NCBI GenBank assembly: GCA_029260475.1 | Contig: JAJDDE010000133.1 | Coordinates: forward strand, 1-33,225 | DNA: 33,225 nt | DNA from: Phycisphaerales bacterium | GTDB taxonomy: Bacteria; Planctomycetota; Phycisphaerae; Phycisphaerales; UBA1924 | Reading direction: 5' to 3' | Part shown: piece by piece, positions 21,981-31,342 of the stretch | How the letters are laid out: every line of letters starts with the position of its first letter | Numbering within the stretch: position 1 is the stretch's first letter | The notes under the pieces: model-generated | The model's input: the letters and a program-made list of their open reading frames with translations, nothing else | Told to the model about the DNA's origin: nothing | The model's database searches: none | Made by a program: the position numbers and the translations under genes

Positions 21981-22460
21981 TCATTCCTGTTCGTTGACCG
22001 GCTCCGTGACGCGGTTGCCGATGTTGCGGACGGGTCTGGGCTCCTGATCGGCGAACGGGGTGCCCGGGAGCGTGTCGCCCGGCATTTCGGGGGTCGGGCG
22101 GATGGCCATGTCCAGCCGGCGCGCGCTCGAAGGCGGGCAGGGCTGGCGGTTGTCGCGGGTGCCGAAGCGCCTGCCCGCGGGCATCAGGCCCCACACGATC
22201 TCGTCGGGGCGGAGCTCGTTCGGGCCCGTGCCCTTGCTGAACCCGACAACGAGTTGCTGCCCGACGGGCACGTCCACGGACCACGTGGTTTCGCCGGTGC
22301 GGGTATCGATGAGGGTCACCGTCTTGGGCTGCCAGGTGCGCGAGACATAGGTGTAGCGGTCGGCGCTGTAGCGCGAGCCGCCCTCGAGGTGACAGGCACC
22401 GAGGGGAGCGCAGGCGGCGAGGGCGAGCAGGGCAAGGCGGGGAGCGGTGGTGCGTCGCAT
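21981..22460 (-). CDS. Putative lipoprotein
   Basis: A 159-residue exported protein. The N-terminus MRRTTAPRLALLALAACAPLGACHLEGGSRY has a lipoprotein signal with the lipobox LGAC. The body, YVSRTWQPKTVTLIDTRTGETTWSVDVPVGQQLVVGFSKG, is beta-rich and ends in a Pro-rich tail. Family not recognised. The ATG at 22460 starts the signal peptide; the longer open frame is high-GC read-through. Convergent with the small charged gene (15-nt gap). Confidence 0.7.
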   Translation of the reverse strand: MRRTTAPRLALLALAACAPLGACHLEGGSRYSADRYTYVSRTWQPKTVTLIDTRTGETTWSVDVPVGQQLVVGFSKGTGPNELRPDEIVWGLMPAGRRFGTRDNRQPCPPSSARRLDMAIRPTPEMPGDTLPGTPFADQEPRPVRNIGNRVTEPVNEQE

Positions 22461-22606
22461 GGCGATCCGTGTCTCGTGGGTCGGAGGGTGGGCGAAGGGG
22501 CCTGGGGCGTGGGTCGGGTACGGTACGAACCGCAGCCGCCCTGCGTTCGTGATCGGCGTGAGCGGGGGTGGTGCGTGAGCGTCCTTTGGATGAGGGATCA
22601 CTGCGC

Positions 22607-23158
22607 GTGACCAAAAACGACCATCTTGCCCCGTCCGAGCGGCCCCAATTCCGCATCGGGCACGGCTACGACCTCCATCGCCTAGAGCCGCTGGCCCCGG
22701 AGGGCGACGGCAGGCCCTTCGTGCTGGGCGGGCTTGCTCTCGAGCACGATCGGGGGCCCGTGGGCCATTCCGATGGCGATGCACTGCTGCACGCGGTCAC
22801 CGACGCTCTTCTCGCGAGCGTCTGCCTCCCCGATATCGGTGAGTTGTTCCCGGATACGGACCCCGTTCACGAGGGCGCCGCCTCCGATCGGTTCCTATTG
22901 GAAGCGGTCAAGAGGCTCGCGAGCGCTGCGTACACGATCGAGAACCTGGATTGCACCATTATTCTGGAGCGTCCCAAGGTGAAGCCCATCAAAGCGGCGC
23001 TCCGCGAGAACCTCGCCCGCTTGCTCGGCGTGCCGGTGGATCGCGTGAACGTGAAGGGGAAGACCCACGAGCGCGTGGACGCGGTGGGGGAGGGGCGGGC
23101 GATCGAGGTCCACGTGGTGGTGCTCGTCCGCCGGATTGATGCGGGGGGTGTTCGGTAG
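22607..23158 (+). CDS. ispF: 2-C-methyl-D-erythritol 2,4-cyclodiphosphate synthase (IspF)
   Basis: A 183-residue MEP-pathway enzyme converting CDP-methylerythritol 2-phosphate to the cyclic diphosphate with loss of CMP; a trimer with a Zn site per subunit. Metal ligands are visible: D22 and H24 in GHGYDLHRLEP, H54 in VGHSDGD. The family signature SDGDALLHAVTDALL, DIGELFPDTDP and, near the end, KGKTHERVDAVGEGRAIE are intact. The GTG at 22607, with TGAGGGA about 9 nt upstream, is preferred to an upstream GTG at 22568. Slightly longer N-terminus than the usual 156-160. ispD is not adjacent. Confidence 0.95.
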   Translation: MTKNDHLAPSERPQFRIGHGYDLHRLEPLAPEGDGRPFVLGGLALEHDRGPVGHSDGDALLHAVTDALLASVCLPDIGELFPDTDPVHEGAASDRFLLEAVKRLASAAYTIENLDCTIILERPKVKPIKAALRENLARLLGVPVDRVNVKGKTHERVDAVGEGRAIEVHVVVLVRRIDAGGVR

Positions 23159-23312
23159 GTACCGGTATTTCCCTTGGAGCCGAGCGCGTCCGGAGGTATT
23201 CTGGGCTGTAGCGCCGCGTGGTTCGTGAGGAGAGGCGGCGCAGGCCAAGCCGGGCGCAGGCTCGTGTCCCTTGTCGGGACGCCGGCGTGCGCTATCGCGA
23301 GAGGAGTTCGCG

Positions 23313-24080
23313 ATGCCCTCCACGATCCCGAAGACACCCGACCCCGCCACCACGCCTCCGAAGGCCACCGCGTGTACGAACGTCGCCGACAGCGATCTGC
23401 GCGAGCGTCTCGTGCAATCGCTCTCGCCCGGCGCGTGCATCAACCGCGGACTCGAGGCGGTCGAGGCGATGTACGCCTCCTCCAACGGTGATCCGAAGCA
23501 GGTTCCTTGGGCGCACACCCGCGCCAACCCGGCGCTCGTTGCGTGGCTCAACGCACGCGCCCCGGGCCTGATCCGCTGCGGGGCCCGCGTCGCGGTCGTC
23601 GGGTGCGGCTTGGGTGCCGACGCGGTGGAACTCGCGGAGCGCGGGTACGAGGTGTGCGCGTTCGACGCGTGCGAGAGCGCGATCCGGCACGCCAAGGCGA
23701 CCAACGCGCGACACGCCGCGATCTTCCGCGTCGCGGACCTGCGCGATGTGCCCAGCGTGATGCGCCACCGCTTCGATCTTGTCGTGGAGATCCACACGCT
23801 GCAGGCGCTGCCCCCCGAGCACCGTTCGACGCTGGCGGCGGGCATCGCGTCGCTCGTCTCGCCGCACGGTCGCCTGCTGGCGATCACGCGAGGGCGCCCC
23901 GATGACGAGCCGCTCGTCTCCACCCCAGGCCCGCCCTACGCCTTCACGCCCGCCGAACTGATCGGCGTGCTCGGGGCGCACGCGCTGGTCCCCGAAGGCC
24001 GACTCGACGACTTCATGGACGACAACGATCCGCCGGTACGCCGGCTCCGGGGCGTCTTTGTGCGGGATGCCGCCCGCTGA
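23313..24080 (+). CDS. SAM-dependent methyltransferase (thiopurine/TehB-like class)
   Basis: A 255-residue class I methyltransferase. After a Pro/Thr-rich N-terminus, WAHTRANPALVAWLN precedes motif I, RVAVVGCGLGADAVELAERGYEVCAFDACESAI; the motif-IV region is FDLVVEIHTLQALPPEHR; and GRLLAITRGRP is a later strand. The PW/W-x-x-x-x-x-NP lead-in and motif spacing recall the TPMT/TehB group, which methylates small thiol or chalcogen substrates, but this is only a resemblance. The ATG at 23313 has GAGAGGAG 6 nt upstream. It follows ispF by 154 nt. Confidence 0.78.
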   Translation: MPSTIPKTPDPATTPPKATACTNVADSDLRERLVQSLSPGACINRGLEAVEAMYASSNGDPKQVPWAHTRANPALVAWLNARAPGLIRCGARVAVVGCGLGADAVELAERGYEVCAFDACESAIRHAKATNARHAAIFRVADLRDVPSVMRHRFDLVVEIHTLQALPPEHRSTLAAGIASLVSPHGRLLAITRGRPDDEPLVSTPGPPYAFTPAELIGVLGAHALVPEGRLDDFMDDNDPPVRRLRGVFVRDAAR

Positions 24081-24259
24081 GGCGTCGTAACACCTTGCCT
24101 GTTCGGGGCTTGGCTGCCGTGGAGGGCGGGCATCGGACGCAACCCGAGTGGCCCCGGACGCGAATCGGGGGGAGCGGTACGATCCGCCGGGCTGTCTATA
24201 CGGTCATACGCTCGCCACCTCTCTCCGCCACCACCCCTCGTCTATCTGAGGACCGCACC

Positions 24260-25267
24260 ATGCCCAACGCCACAACCTCCCCGCGTACCCCCCGGGACCG
24301 CCGCGCGTTCACGCTGACGGAATTGCTCGTGGTGATCTCCATCATCGCGCTGTTGCTCGGGCTGCTGCTCCCTGTGGTCGGCGCGGTGCGCGCCGGTGCG
24401 CGGAAGGCGGCGACCGAGTCGCTGATGACGAGCATCCTCGCCGCGAGCAGCCAGTACGTCGCGGACAACCAGCGCCTGCCCGGCATCTTCAGCCAGGAGG
24501 AGATGGCCCAGGCCTCGAACGAGACCCAGGGCTTCACGCCGATGGAGAACGCGCTGCTCGCCCTCGCGGGCGGCGTGGTGAGCGACCGCACGAACAGCGC
24601 GTTCCTCCTGGTCGGTCCCTCATCCGACGATGCCCGGAAGGTGCCCATCGACATCGGGCGCATCGGTGACACCGATGGTCCGGGGTACCTCACCCTCAGC
24701 GACAGCAGCTTCGCGGCGGGCGAGCGCGGCTCCGGGCGCTCGCAGCAGAACGCGGTTGCCAATCACATCGCCATCCCCGACGTTGTCGATTCGTTCGGCT
24801 ACCCCATCCTGATGTGGGCGAAGAACGAGCAGGCGGGCCCGACCCCCTTCTTCGCGGAGCGTGACGCGAGCGATGATTCGACCAAGGCCCTCTACTACTG
24901 GTCCTCCAACATCGCGTTCCTGAACTCACGCACCCTGGGCAGACGCCTGGATTCGGACAACTACCGCAACTCGTGCCTCTCGGACCTGCAGAACACCGAC
25001 GCCGAGGTCGTTCGCACGCTGGAGGGCATGATCGGCGACCCGAGCTCCCCGCGCAGCAACACCTCGCCCCCCGAGCCCGCGCGGGCCTACGGGGATCTCG
25101 TGCTGCACTCCGCGGGTAAGGACGGGTACTTCGCAGAGAACAAGAAGGGCGATATCAACCAGTACGTCTACGTCCCCACCGGAGGCGGCAACTTCGGCGG
25201 CTCCCTCGCGGATGACGACGCCCTGGCGGACACCGTGAACGACATTCTCATCGGCGGCGGCAGCTGA
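24260..25267 (+). CDS. Type IV pilin-like/pseudopilin protein
   Basis: A 335-residue protein with a class-III leader: RRAFTLTELLVVISIIALLLGLLLPVV (about 14-40). The prepilin peptidase site is before F17; the residue before it is Ala rather than the usual Gly, while Glu at position +5 of the mature protein is kept. The leader-type helix is followed by a long extracytoplasmic domain with several low-complexity acidic and serine loops. Planctomycetes carry many such proteins of uncertain function, some associated with type II secretion. TGAGGA lies about 7 nt before the ATG. Confidence 0.83.
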   Translation: MPNATTSPRTPRDRRAFTLTELLVVISIIALLLGLLLPVVGAVRAGARKAATESLMTSILAASSQYVADNQRLPGIFSQEEMAQASNETQGFTPMENALLALAGGVVSDRTNSAFLLVGPSSDDARKVPIDIGRIGDTDGPGYLTLSDSSFAAGERGSGRSQQNAVANHIAIPDVVDSFGYPILMWAKNEQAGPTPFFAERDASDDSTKALYYWSSNIAFLNSRTLGRRLDSDNYRNSCLSDLQNTDAEVVRTLEGMIGDPSSPRSNTSPPEPARAYGDLVLHSAGKDGYFAENKKGDINQYVYVPTGGGNFGGSLADDDALADTVNDILIGGGS

Positions 25268-25367
25268 GCGCCTCCAGGGGCCTCTGGCCCCGGGCTCATC
25301 GCAACGACATCCTGATCCTCCCGTAGCATGGAGTTCGCCACACTCTTGCTGGGAGGCTGCCCCCGTA

Positions 25368-28300
25368 ATGCCACTGAATTCACTCTCTTCACCCTTCGGG
25401 CGGGCGGCGTTGTGCCTCGCGCTCGGTGCGGTGCTCGCTGTCGTTTCGGGGTTGGCACCGCGCCAGCCGCGTGAGCCGGTCAACGGCGTTGCGCGGGACG
25501 CCCTTGATTTCCATGCGATCGTCCACGCGACGCTGATCCCCTCACCGGGCGAGCGCGTCGAGGACGCGACGATCGTGATCCGCAACGGCACGATCCAGAG
25601 CGTGACCCCGGGCGGCGCGCCGCCCCAGGGTGCGCGTGTCTGGGACGCGGAGGGCCTGCTGGTCCACGGCGCCTTCATCGAGTCGTATCTGGAAGTGGAT
25701 GCGCCGGACATCAGCGTCGCCTCCGAGGGCCTGGGCAGGCACTGGAACCCCAAGGTGATGGCGGAGCGCAACGCGCTCGAGGCGGGGCAGGTCGGCGGCG
25801 CGGTCGTCGATGGCCTCCGCAAGATGGGCTTCGCGGTGGCGCACGTCGCGCCCGACGGCGGCGTCTTCCGAGGCGTCTCGGGCGTGCTCACGCTGATCCC
25901 GGACGAGGGCAGCACGCCCCCCGAGTCGCGCGTTCTGCGCGAAGAGATGGGGCATGTCGTCGCGCTCGAGTCGGGCGGGTTCAGCTCCCGCGGCTACCCG
26001 GGCTCCAAGATGGGCGCGATCGCTCTCGTCCGTCAGACGCTCGCGGACGCGGACTGGTACGCGCGCACACAACAGGCACACCAGCGGGACACGAAGTCCA
26101 CGCCCCGCCCCGCGCCGCAGAGCGCGCTGGCGAAGCTGGGCGAGGACATGCCGCTGATCTTCCCGGTTGGTGATGAACTGGACCTGATCCGGGCGAGCAA
26201 GATCGCTCGCGAATTCGACCGCGAAGCGGTGATGGTCGGCTCGGGCAACGAGTACCGGCGTCTGGACGCGGTCGTCGCGGAGGGGCGCACGATCATCGTG
26301 CCACTGGCCTTCTCGAAGGCGCCGAGCGTTTCGACCGCGGGCCAGCGTACGAACGCGTCGCTGCGAACACTGATGATGTGGGAGCAATCACCCACGAACG
26401 TGCGCCGCCTCGTGGACGCCGGCGCGGACGTGGTGCTGACGACGAGCAAGCTGCCGCGCGGGCAGAAGTTCATGCCCAACCTGCGCAAGGCGATCGAGCA
26501 CGGGCTCGACGAGGATCGCGCCTTCGCGATGCTGACCACCGGCCCCGCGGAATTGCTGGGCCTGGGTGATCGTCTCGGGCGCGTGGCGCCCGGGTTTGCG
26601 GCGAACCTCGTGGTGACGGATGCCCAGAGCCCCTTCGACGAGGAGGGCGAGATCCGCGACCTGTGGATCGACGGCGTACGCCACGAGATCAACGCGCCGC
26701 CCGCCACCGACATCTCGGGCACCTACGAGCTCACGATCGTCGGCGATGACAACGGCTTCGCGCAGTCCGGGCGTGGTCCCTTGAGCCTGGAGATCGGCAA
26801 GAACGCCAAGTCCTTCACGTTCGTGCTCGCCAACGAGGGCGTCGAGCGTGCGGAAGGTGAAGAGGCGACACCGACCAAGCTCAAGGGGCGCAAGGTGAGC
26901 GCCTTCGAGAACCGGGTGGGTGGTGCGCTGACCGCGACGGAGGTCGGCATCGACGGCAGTATCCTGATCGACTTCGTGGTCGAGGGCGACGCGGTCATCG
27001 GCACCGCGACCATGAGCGACGGCAGCGTCGCGACGTGGACCGGCGTGAAGCGTGACGACGAGCCCGAGGACGGTGAAGAGAAGGATGAGAAGGACGACAA
27101 GAAGACGCCCAGCGTCCCCGAGTCCTTCGGCCTTCCCTTCGGCGCCTACGCGATCGACGAGACACCCGAGCTGGCGCACATCGTCTTCCGCGGCGCCACC
27201 GTTTGGACCGCGAGCGATCGCGGGATCATCGAGGACGGCGAGGTCGAGATCAAGAACGGCGAGATCGTGTACGTCGGAGAATCGCGCAACGCGATGCCAA
27301 CCGGCGCGAGGATCCTCAACATGGAGGGCAAGCACATCACGCCGGGACTCATCGACTGCCACTCGCACACCGGGATCTCGGGCGGCGTCAACGAGGGTTC
27401 GCTGAGCAGCACCGCGATGGTGCGCATCTTCGACGTGATCAACCCCGACGCGATCGGCTGGTACCGCGAACTCGCGGGTGGCATCACCGCCGCCAATCAA
27501 CTGCACGGCTCGGCCAACGCCATCGGCGGGCAGAACTCCGTCGTCAAGCTGCGATGGGGCTGCGATCACCCGGACGACATGCGCTTCGAGGGCGCGCCGG
27601 GCGGCATCAAGTTCGCGCTGGGCGAGAACGTCAAGCAGTCCAACTGGGGCAGCGAGAACACGACCCGCTACCCGCAGACGCGCATGGGTGTCGAGACGTT
27701 TATCCGCTCACGCTTCATCGCGGCGCGCGAGTACCTCGCCGAGGAGCAGCGCGGCGGTGACACGTTCCGGCGCGACATGGAGCTCGAAGCGCTGGGCGAG
27801 ATCCTGCGCGGCGAGCGCCTGATCCACTGCCACAGCTACCGCCAGGACGAGATCCTGATGCTCTGCCGCGTGGCGCAGGAGTTCGGCTTCACGATCGGTA
27901 CGTTCCAGCACGTGCTCGAGGGGTACAAGGTCGCCGAGGCGATCAAGGAAGCCGCGATCGGCGGTTCCTCGTTCAGCGACTGGTGGGCGTACAAGTTCGA
28001 GGTGGTGGACGCGATCCCGGAGAACGGCGCGATCATGCACGAGGTGGGCGTGACCGTCTCCTTCAACTCCGACTCGGACGAGATGGCGCGGCGCATGAAC
28101 ACCGAGGCCGCCAAGGCGGTGAAGTACGGCGGCGTGGAGCCCAACGAGGCGCTCAAGTTTGTCACGCTCAACGCCGCGATCCAGCTCGGCATCGATGACC
28201 AGACCGGCTCGCTCGAGCGTGGCAAGGACGCGGACATCGCGGTGTGGTCCATGAGCCCCTTGAGCAGCATGACCCGCTGCGAGAGCACGTTCGTGGACGG

Positions 28301-28682
28301 CCGCGAACTCTTCTCGCTGGCGATGGACCGCACGATGCGCGAACGCAACGCCGCCGAGAAGATGCGTCTGATCCAGAAGCTCCTCGAGGACCCCAAGGCC
28401 CGCGAGAAGGCCGGCGAGTCCGAAGACGATCAGGACGGCGCCGACACAGGCGACGGCTCCGATGACACAGAATCCATCGATGGCTCCCCGCCCGAATGGC
28501 TGCTCGACGCGTTGCGCGCCAGCGGGCACTCGCACGATCACAGCCATCATCCCGAGTCCGAGGACCCCCTCGCGCTGGAGCGCGAGTACCTCTGGCTCAT
28601 CGAGAACGGCATGGACCCCGACACGAACCGTCCCGGCGAGTGCGGCTGCGGCCGCTGGGCCGGCTACCGGGAGGAGAACTGA
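25368..28682 (+). CDS. Double amidohydrolase-domain exported protein
   Basis: A 1104-residue protein with an N-terminal signal (about 1-30). Domain 1 (about 45-445) has the amidohydrolase flanking beta-sandwich and barrel pattern, but the metal motif PGLIDxHxH is replaced by VHGAFIESYLEVD. A beta-rich insert (about 450-560) and an acidic linker (DDEPEDGEEKDEKDDKK) follow. Domain 2 (about 600-1010) is intact: PGLIDCHSHTG (H665, H667), HCHSY (H820, H822), FQHVLEG (H848), NSDSDEM (D902/D904), of the imidazolonepropionase/peptidase-like class. The C-terminal tail has a His cluster (GHSHDHSHH, 1053-1061) and CGCG. Substrate unknown. The next gene starts 1 nt after the stop. Confidence 0.85.
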   Translation: MPLNSLSSPFGRAALCLALGAVLAVVSGLAPRQPREPVNGVARDALDFHAIVHATLIPSPGERVEDATIVIRNGTIQSVTPGGAPPQGARVWDAEGLLVHGAFIESYLEVDAPDISVASEGLGRHWNPKVMAERNALEAGQVGGAVVDGLRKMGFAVAHVAPDGGVFRGVSGVLTLIPDEGSTPPESRVLREEMGHVVALESGGFSSRGYPGSKMGAIALVRQTLADADWYARTQQAHQRDTKSTPRPAPQSALAKLGEDMPLIFPVGDELDLIRASKIAREFDREAVMVGSGNEYRRLDAVVAEGRTIIVPLAFSKAPSVSTAGQRTNASLRTLMMWEQSPTNVRRLVDAGADVVLTTSKLPRGQKFMPNLRKAIEHGLDEDRAFAMLTTGPAELLGLGDRLGRVAPGFAANLVVTDAQSPFDEEGEIRDLWIDGVRHEINAPPATDISGTYELTIVGDDNGFAQSGRGPLSLEIGKNAKSFTFVLANEGVERAEGEEATPTKLKGRKVSAFENRVGGALTATEVGIDGSILIDFVVEGDAVIGTATMSDGSVATWTGVKRDDEPEDGEEKDEKDDKKTPSVPESFGLPFGAYAIDETPELAHIVFRGATVWTASDRGIIEDGEVEIKNGEIVYVGESRNAMPTGARILNMEGKHITPGLIDCHSHTGISGGVNEGSLSSTAMVRIFDVINPDAIGWYRELAGGITAANQLHGSANAIGGQNSVVKLRWGCDHPDDMRFEGAPGGIKFALGENVKQSNWGSENTTRYPQTRMGVETFIRSRFIAAREYLAEEQRGGDTFRRDMELEALGEILRGERLIHCHSYRQDEILMLCRVAQEFGFTIGTFQHVLEGYKVAEAIKEAAIGGSSFSDWWAYKFEVVDAIPENGAIMHEVGVTVSFNSDSDEMARRMNTEAAKAVKYGGVEPNEALKFVTLNAAIQLGIDDQTGSLERGKDADIAVWSMSPLSSMTRCESTFVDGRELFSLAMDRTMRERNAAEKMRLIQKLLEDPKAREKAGESEDDQDGADTGDGSDDTESIDGSPPEWLLDALRASGHSHDHSHHPESEDPLALEREYLWLIENGMDPDTNRPGECGCGRWAGYREEN

Positions 28683-28683
28683 T

Positions 28684-30033
28684 ATGAAGAGCATCACCAC
28701 ACTCATCGCGAGCGTCGCGCTGTGCGCGACTTCCGGGGCCCAAGACCTTGCGCCCAAAGCGCCGTCGCAGGAGCGTGCGATCGCCATCATCGGCACCACG
28801 GTCCACACCGTGTCGGGCGAGACGATCGAGAACGGCGTCGTGGCATTCACGGACGGCGAGCTCGTCGCGGTCGGCGGTCGCGACGACGGGTCCGGCGCGG
28901 TGCCTCGTGGCGCGCGCGTGATCGACCTGTCGGGCCAGGGCCTGCACGTCTATCCCGGGCTCATCGGCGCGAACACGCTGATGGGCTTGATGGAGATCGG
29001 CGCCGCCCGCGCGACGCTGGATTACGACGAGGTCGGGCAGTTCTCCCCGGAGGTACGCGCCTCGATCAGCGTGAATCCGGACTCGACGATCATCCCTGTC
29101 ACGCGCTCCAACGGCATCCTGACCGTCGGCGTGATGCCCTCGGGAGGCACCCTGCCGGGGCGTGCGAGCGTCATCCGCATGGACGGCTGGACGAACGAGG
29201 ATCTCACGATCGATGACGATGCGGGCGTGATCGTCAACTGGCCCAGCGTGCAGCTGCAGACGGGCTGGTGGGTGCGGTCTACCGACGAGGAGCAGCGCAA
29301 GCGCACGAAGGAGCAGCTCGAGCGCATCGACGGCGCCTTCGACGAGGCCGAGGCGTACTTCGCCGCCCGCGCCGCCGACGCGACAACGCCTCAGGACCTG
29401 CGATGGGAGGCGCTGCGCGGCGTGATCTCGGGCGACGACCGCCTACTGATCCGCGCGAACGAGCTCGACCAGATCATGAGCGCCGTCCGCTGGGCGAGCG
29501 AGCGGGCCTACAAGGTCACGATCGTCGGCGGCATGGACGCGCCGCGCTGCGCGGACCTGCTCGTGCGTCACGACGCGTGGGTGATGGTCACCGGCACGCA
29601 CCGGCTGCCGAACCGGCGCGATGACGAGTACGACTGGTCGTACCGCGTGCCGCAGATGCTCGAGGAGGCGGGCGTCACCTGGTGCCTCGCGGCGACGGGT
29701 GGCAACTTCGAGACGCCCCACGAAAGGAACCTGCCCTACCACGCCGCGACCGCGGTGGCGCACGGGCTGGACCACGACGAGGCGGTGAAGTCGATCACGA
29801 TCGACGCCGCGAAGCTGCTGGGCGTCGATGACGTGCTCGGTTCGTTGGAGGTCGGCAAGGCGGCGACGCTGATCGTGACAGACGGTTCGCCGCTGGAGTT
29901 CACCACCGAGATCTCGATGGCCTTCATCGATGGCCGGCTGATCGACCTCTCGAACAAGCAGACGGAGCTCGCCGCCAAGTACCGCGAGAAGTACCGCCAG
30001 CTCGACCTGATCCCCGAGGAGGGTGAGGAGTAA
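28684..30033 (+). CDS. Amidohydrolase-like exported protein lacking metal ligands
   Basis: A 449-residue protein with a cleavable signal (MKSITTLIASVALCATSGAQ). It has the amidohydrolase layout: a small beta-sandwich (IIGTTVHTVSGETIENGVVAFTDGELVAVGG), then a barrel, then LGVDDVLGSLEVGKAATLIVTDGSPLE. The HxH motif is replaced by YPGLIGANTLMGL, and the later His positions are also changed (MDAPRCADLL). It is probably non-catalytic on its own and may form a complex with the preceding double-domain enzyme, from which it is separated by one nucleotide. GGGAGG lies about 9 nt before the ATG. Confidence 0.83.
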   Translation: MKSITTLIASVALCATSGAQDLAPKAPSQERAIAIIGTTVHTVSGETIENGVVAFTDGELVAVGGRDDGSGAVPRGARVIDLSGQGLHVYPGLIGANTLMGLMEIGAARATLDYDEVGQFSPEVRASISVNPDSTIIPVTRSNGILTVGVMPSGGTLPGRASVIRMDGWTNEDLTIDDDAGVIVNWPSVQLQTGWWVRSTDEEQRKRTKEQLERIDGAFDEAEAYFAARAADATTPQDLRWEALRGVISGDDRLLIRANELDQIMSAVRWASERAYKVTIVGGMDAPRCADLLVRHDAWVMVTGTHRLPNRRDDEYDWSYRVPQMLEEAGVTWCLAATGGNFETPHERNLPYHAATAVAHGLDHDEAVKSITIDAAKLLGVDDVLGSLEVGKAATLIVTDGSPLEFTTEISMAFIDGRLIDLSNKQTELAAKYREKYRQLDLIPEEGEE

Positions 30034-30045
30034 ACGCGATACGGC

Positions 30046-31293
30046 TTACGCCTCGTCGTCCTCGAAGATGTCCATGATCGAATCGCCCCGCTCCATCGCG
30101 AGGGCGATTTTTTTGCGCATGCCGACCGTCATTTCGCCGACCGCCCCGCCCACGAGCAGCGCGAGGCAGAGTCGCCCGTCGATGAGGCCCGTGTTGAACG
30201 CGACGGTCGCGAGGAGCAGCTGCACGATGCCGGCGCCCGCGTTGGCGCAGCGTTCGGCGTCCGTGTAGTGCGTCGAGCGGCCGACGGCCTGCATGACGCG
30301 CGCGAGCGCGTACCAGCGCAGGTCGCTGGAGATGAGCCCGATGCCGATGAGCAGCGCCCAGAAGAGCCAGTCGCCCCAGAGCGGTCCGGTCTCGATGCGT
30401 GCCACCGTCATCGCGCAGACGCCCGGGAGGAGCACGAAGAGCGCGGCGGTGTTGAGCGTGCGACGCGCCGAGCGCACGCTCACGCGGGGGAGCCGGTGGT
30501 AGAGGGGCCAACCGATCAGGATCAGCAGGAGGGCGAGGCCGGTCCCCGTCGCGAGCGACCCGGGTCCGAGAGGCGTGTGGTCGCCCGAGAGCGCGAGCAC
30601 CCGTACGAGCGTGAGACAGACGAAGCACCCGAGCAGGCACCACGGCGCGAGCGATCCGAACGCGCGTGCGCTGGGCGCCGGCGCAACGAGCGCCGCGATC
30701 GCGGCGATCGTGAGCGCCACGCTCGGCGCAGGCGTGAACCCGGTGGCTCGGACGATGGTGCCCAGCAAGGCCCCCGCGAGCACGATCCCGATGAAGGGGC
30801 CCAACCAGCCCGAACCGTCGTGCGTTCGAGGGCGCGGCAACCAGTAGGGGGCGGTGCAGGCGACGAGCAGGGCGAGCAGAACCACAGCGGCAACGCGCAG
30901 CGAGTCCGAGCGTGCTGCCCGGGCGTCGCCGAGCGACTCTTCGAAGGGCGCGCGGGTCTCCTTGCGGGCGGTGACGTACTCGTCGATCGCGACGCCGCTC
31001 ACGTCGGAGACCTGGAAACCCAGTAGGCCCGCATTGGTCTCGTCATCGAAGAGGTCGAGCTCACCCTGCTCCTCTGTGCCACCGTTGAGCCACGCGTCGT
31101 AGCTGTCGGGCCAGAGAGCGCCGACGCCGCCGTGCCCCGCGAGGAGGCCCACGACGATGCCCCCGACGAGCCCCGCGGCGCGATTGCCGCCCGGAACACC
31201 GGCGCCGCGGAAGACGAGGGCTCCGATCGCGCCGATCGCCAGCGCGATGGCGGTGATGACGAGGGCGGCGGTGGTGTCGGTGGGCGGGGTCAC
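30046..31293 (-). CDS. Polytopic membrane protein, unknown function
   Basis: A 415-residue integral membrane protein with about eight to ten hydrophobic segments. Two lie near the N-terminus (ALVITAIALAIGAIGALVF; AAGLVGGIVVGLLAGHGG), then a roughly 60-residue acidic soluble loop (EEQGELDLFDDETNAG...), then the rest. The C-terminus KKIALAMERGDSIMDIFEDDEA is cytoplasmic-looking. The Gly-rich late segments (LCLALLVGGAVGEMTVGM) recall transporters, but no family can be named. The GTG at 31293 fits the first membrane segment; the longer open frame runs antisense into lgt. Convergent with the amidohydrolase gene (12-nt gap) and divergent from lgt (49-nt gap). Confidence 0.72.
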   Translation of the reverse strand: MTPPTDTTAALVITAIALAIGAIGALVFRGAGVPGGNRAAGLVGGIVVGLLAGHGGVGALWPDSYDAWLNGGTEEQGELDLFDDETNAGLLGFQVSDVSGVAIDEYVTARKETRAPFEESLGDARAARSDSLRVAAVVLLALLVACTAPYWLPRPRTHDGSGWLGPFIGIVLAGALLGTIVRATGFTPAPSVALTIAAIAALVAPAPSARAFGSLAPWCLLGCFVCLTLVRVLALSGDHTPLGPGSLATGTGLALLLILIGWPLYHRLPRVSVRSARRTLNTAALFVLLPGVCAMTVARIETGPLWGDWLFWALLIGIGLISSDLRWYALARVMQAVGRSTHYTDAERCANAGAGIVQLLLATVAFNTGLIDGRLCLALLVGGAVGEMTVGMRKKIALAMERGDSIMDIFEDDEA

Positions 31294-31342
31294 GGGTCGA
31301 TCGTATCCGCGTTGCGCACCGGCCCCTAGTAGGATGCGAACG

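Noticed and set aside
25277-25291. GGGGCC-TCT-GGCCCC hairpin after the prepilin-like gene
   Set aside because: Short stem, no T-run; not enough to call a terminator.
26388-27569. Minus-strand frame of 393 codons
   Set aside because: Antisense to the amidohydrolase; valine/aspartate-rich mirror of GC-biased codons.
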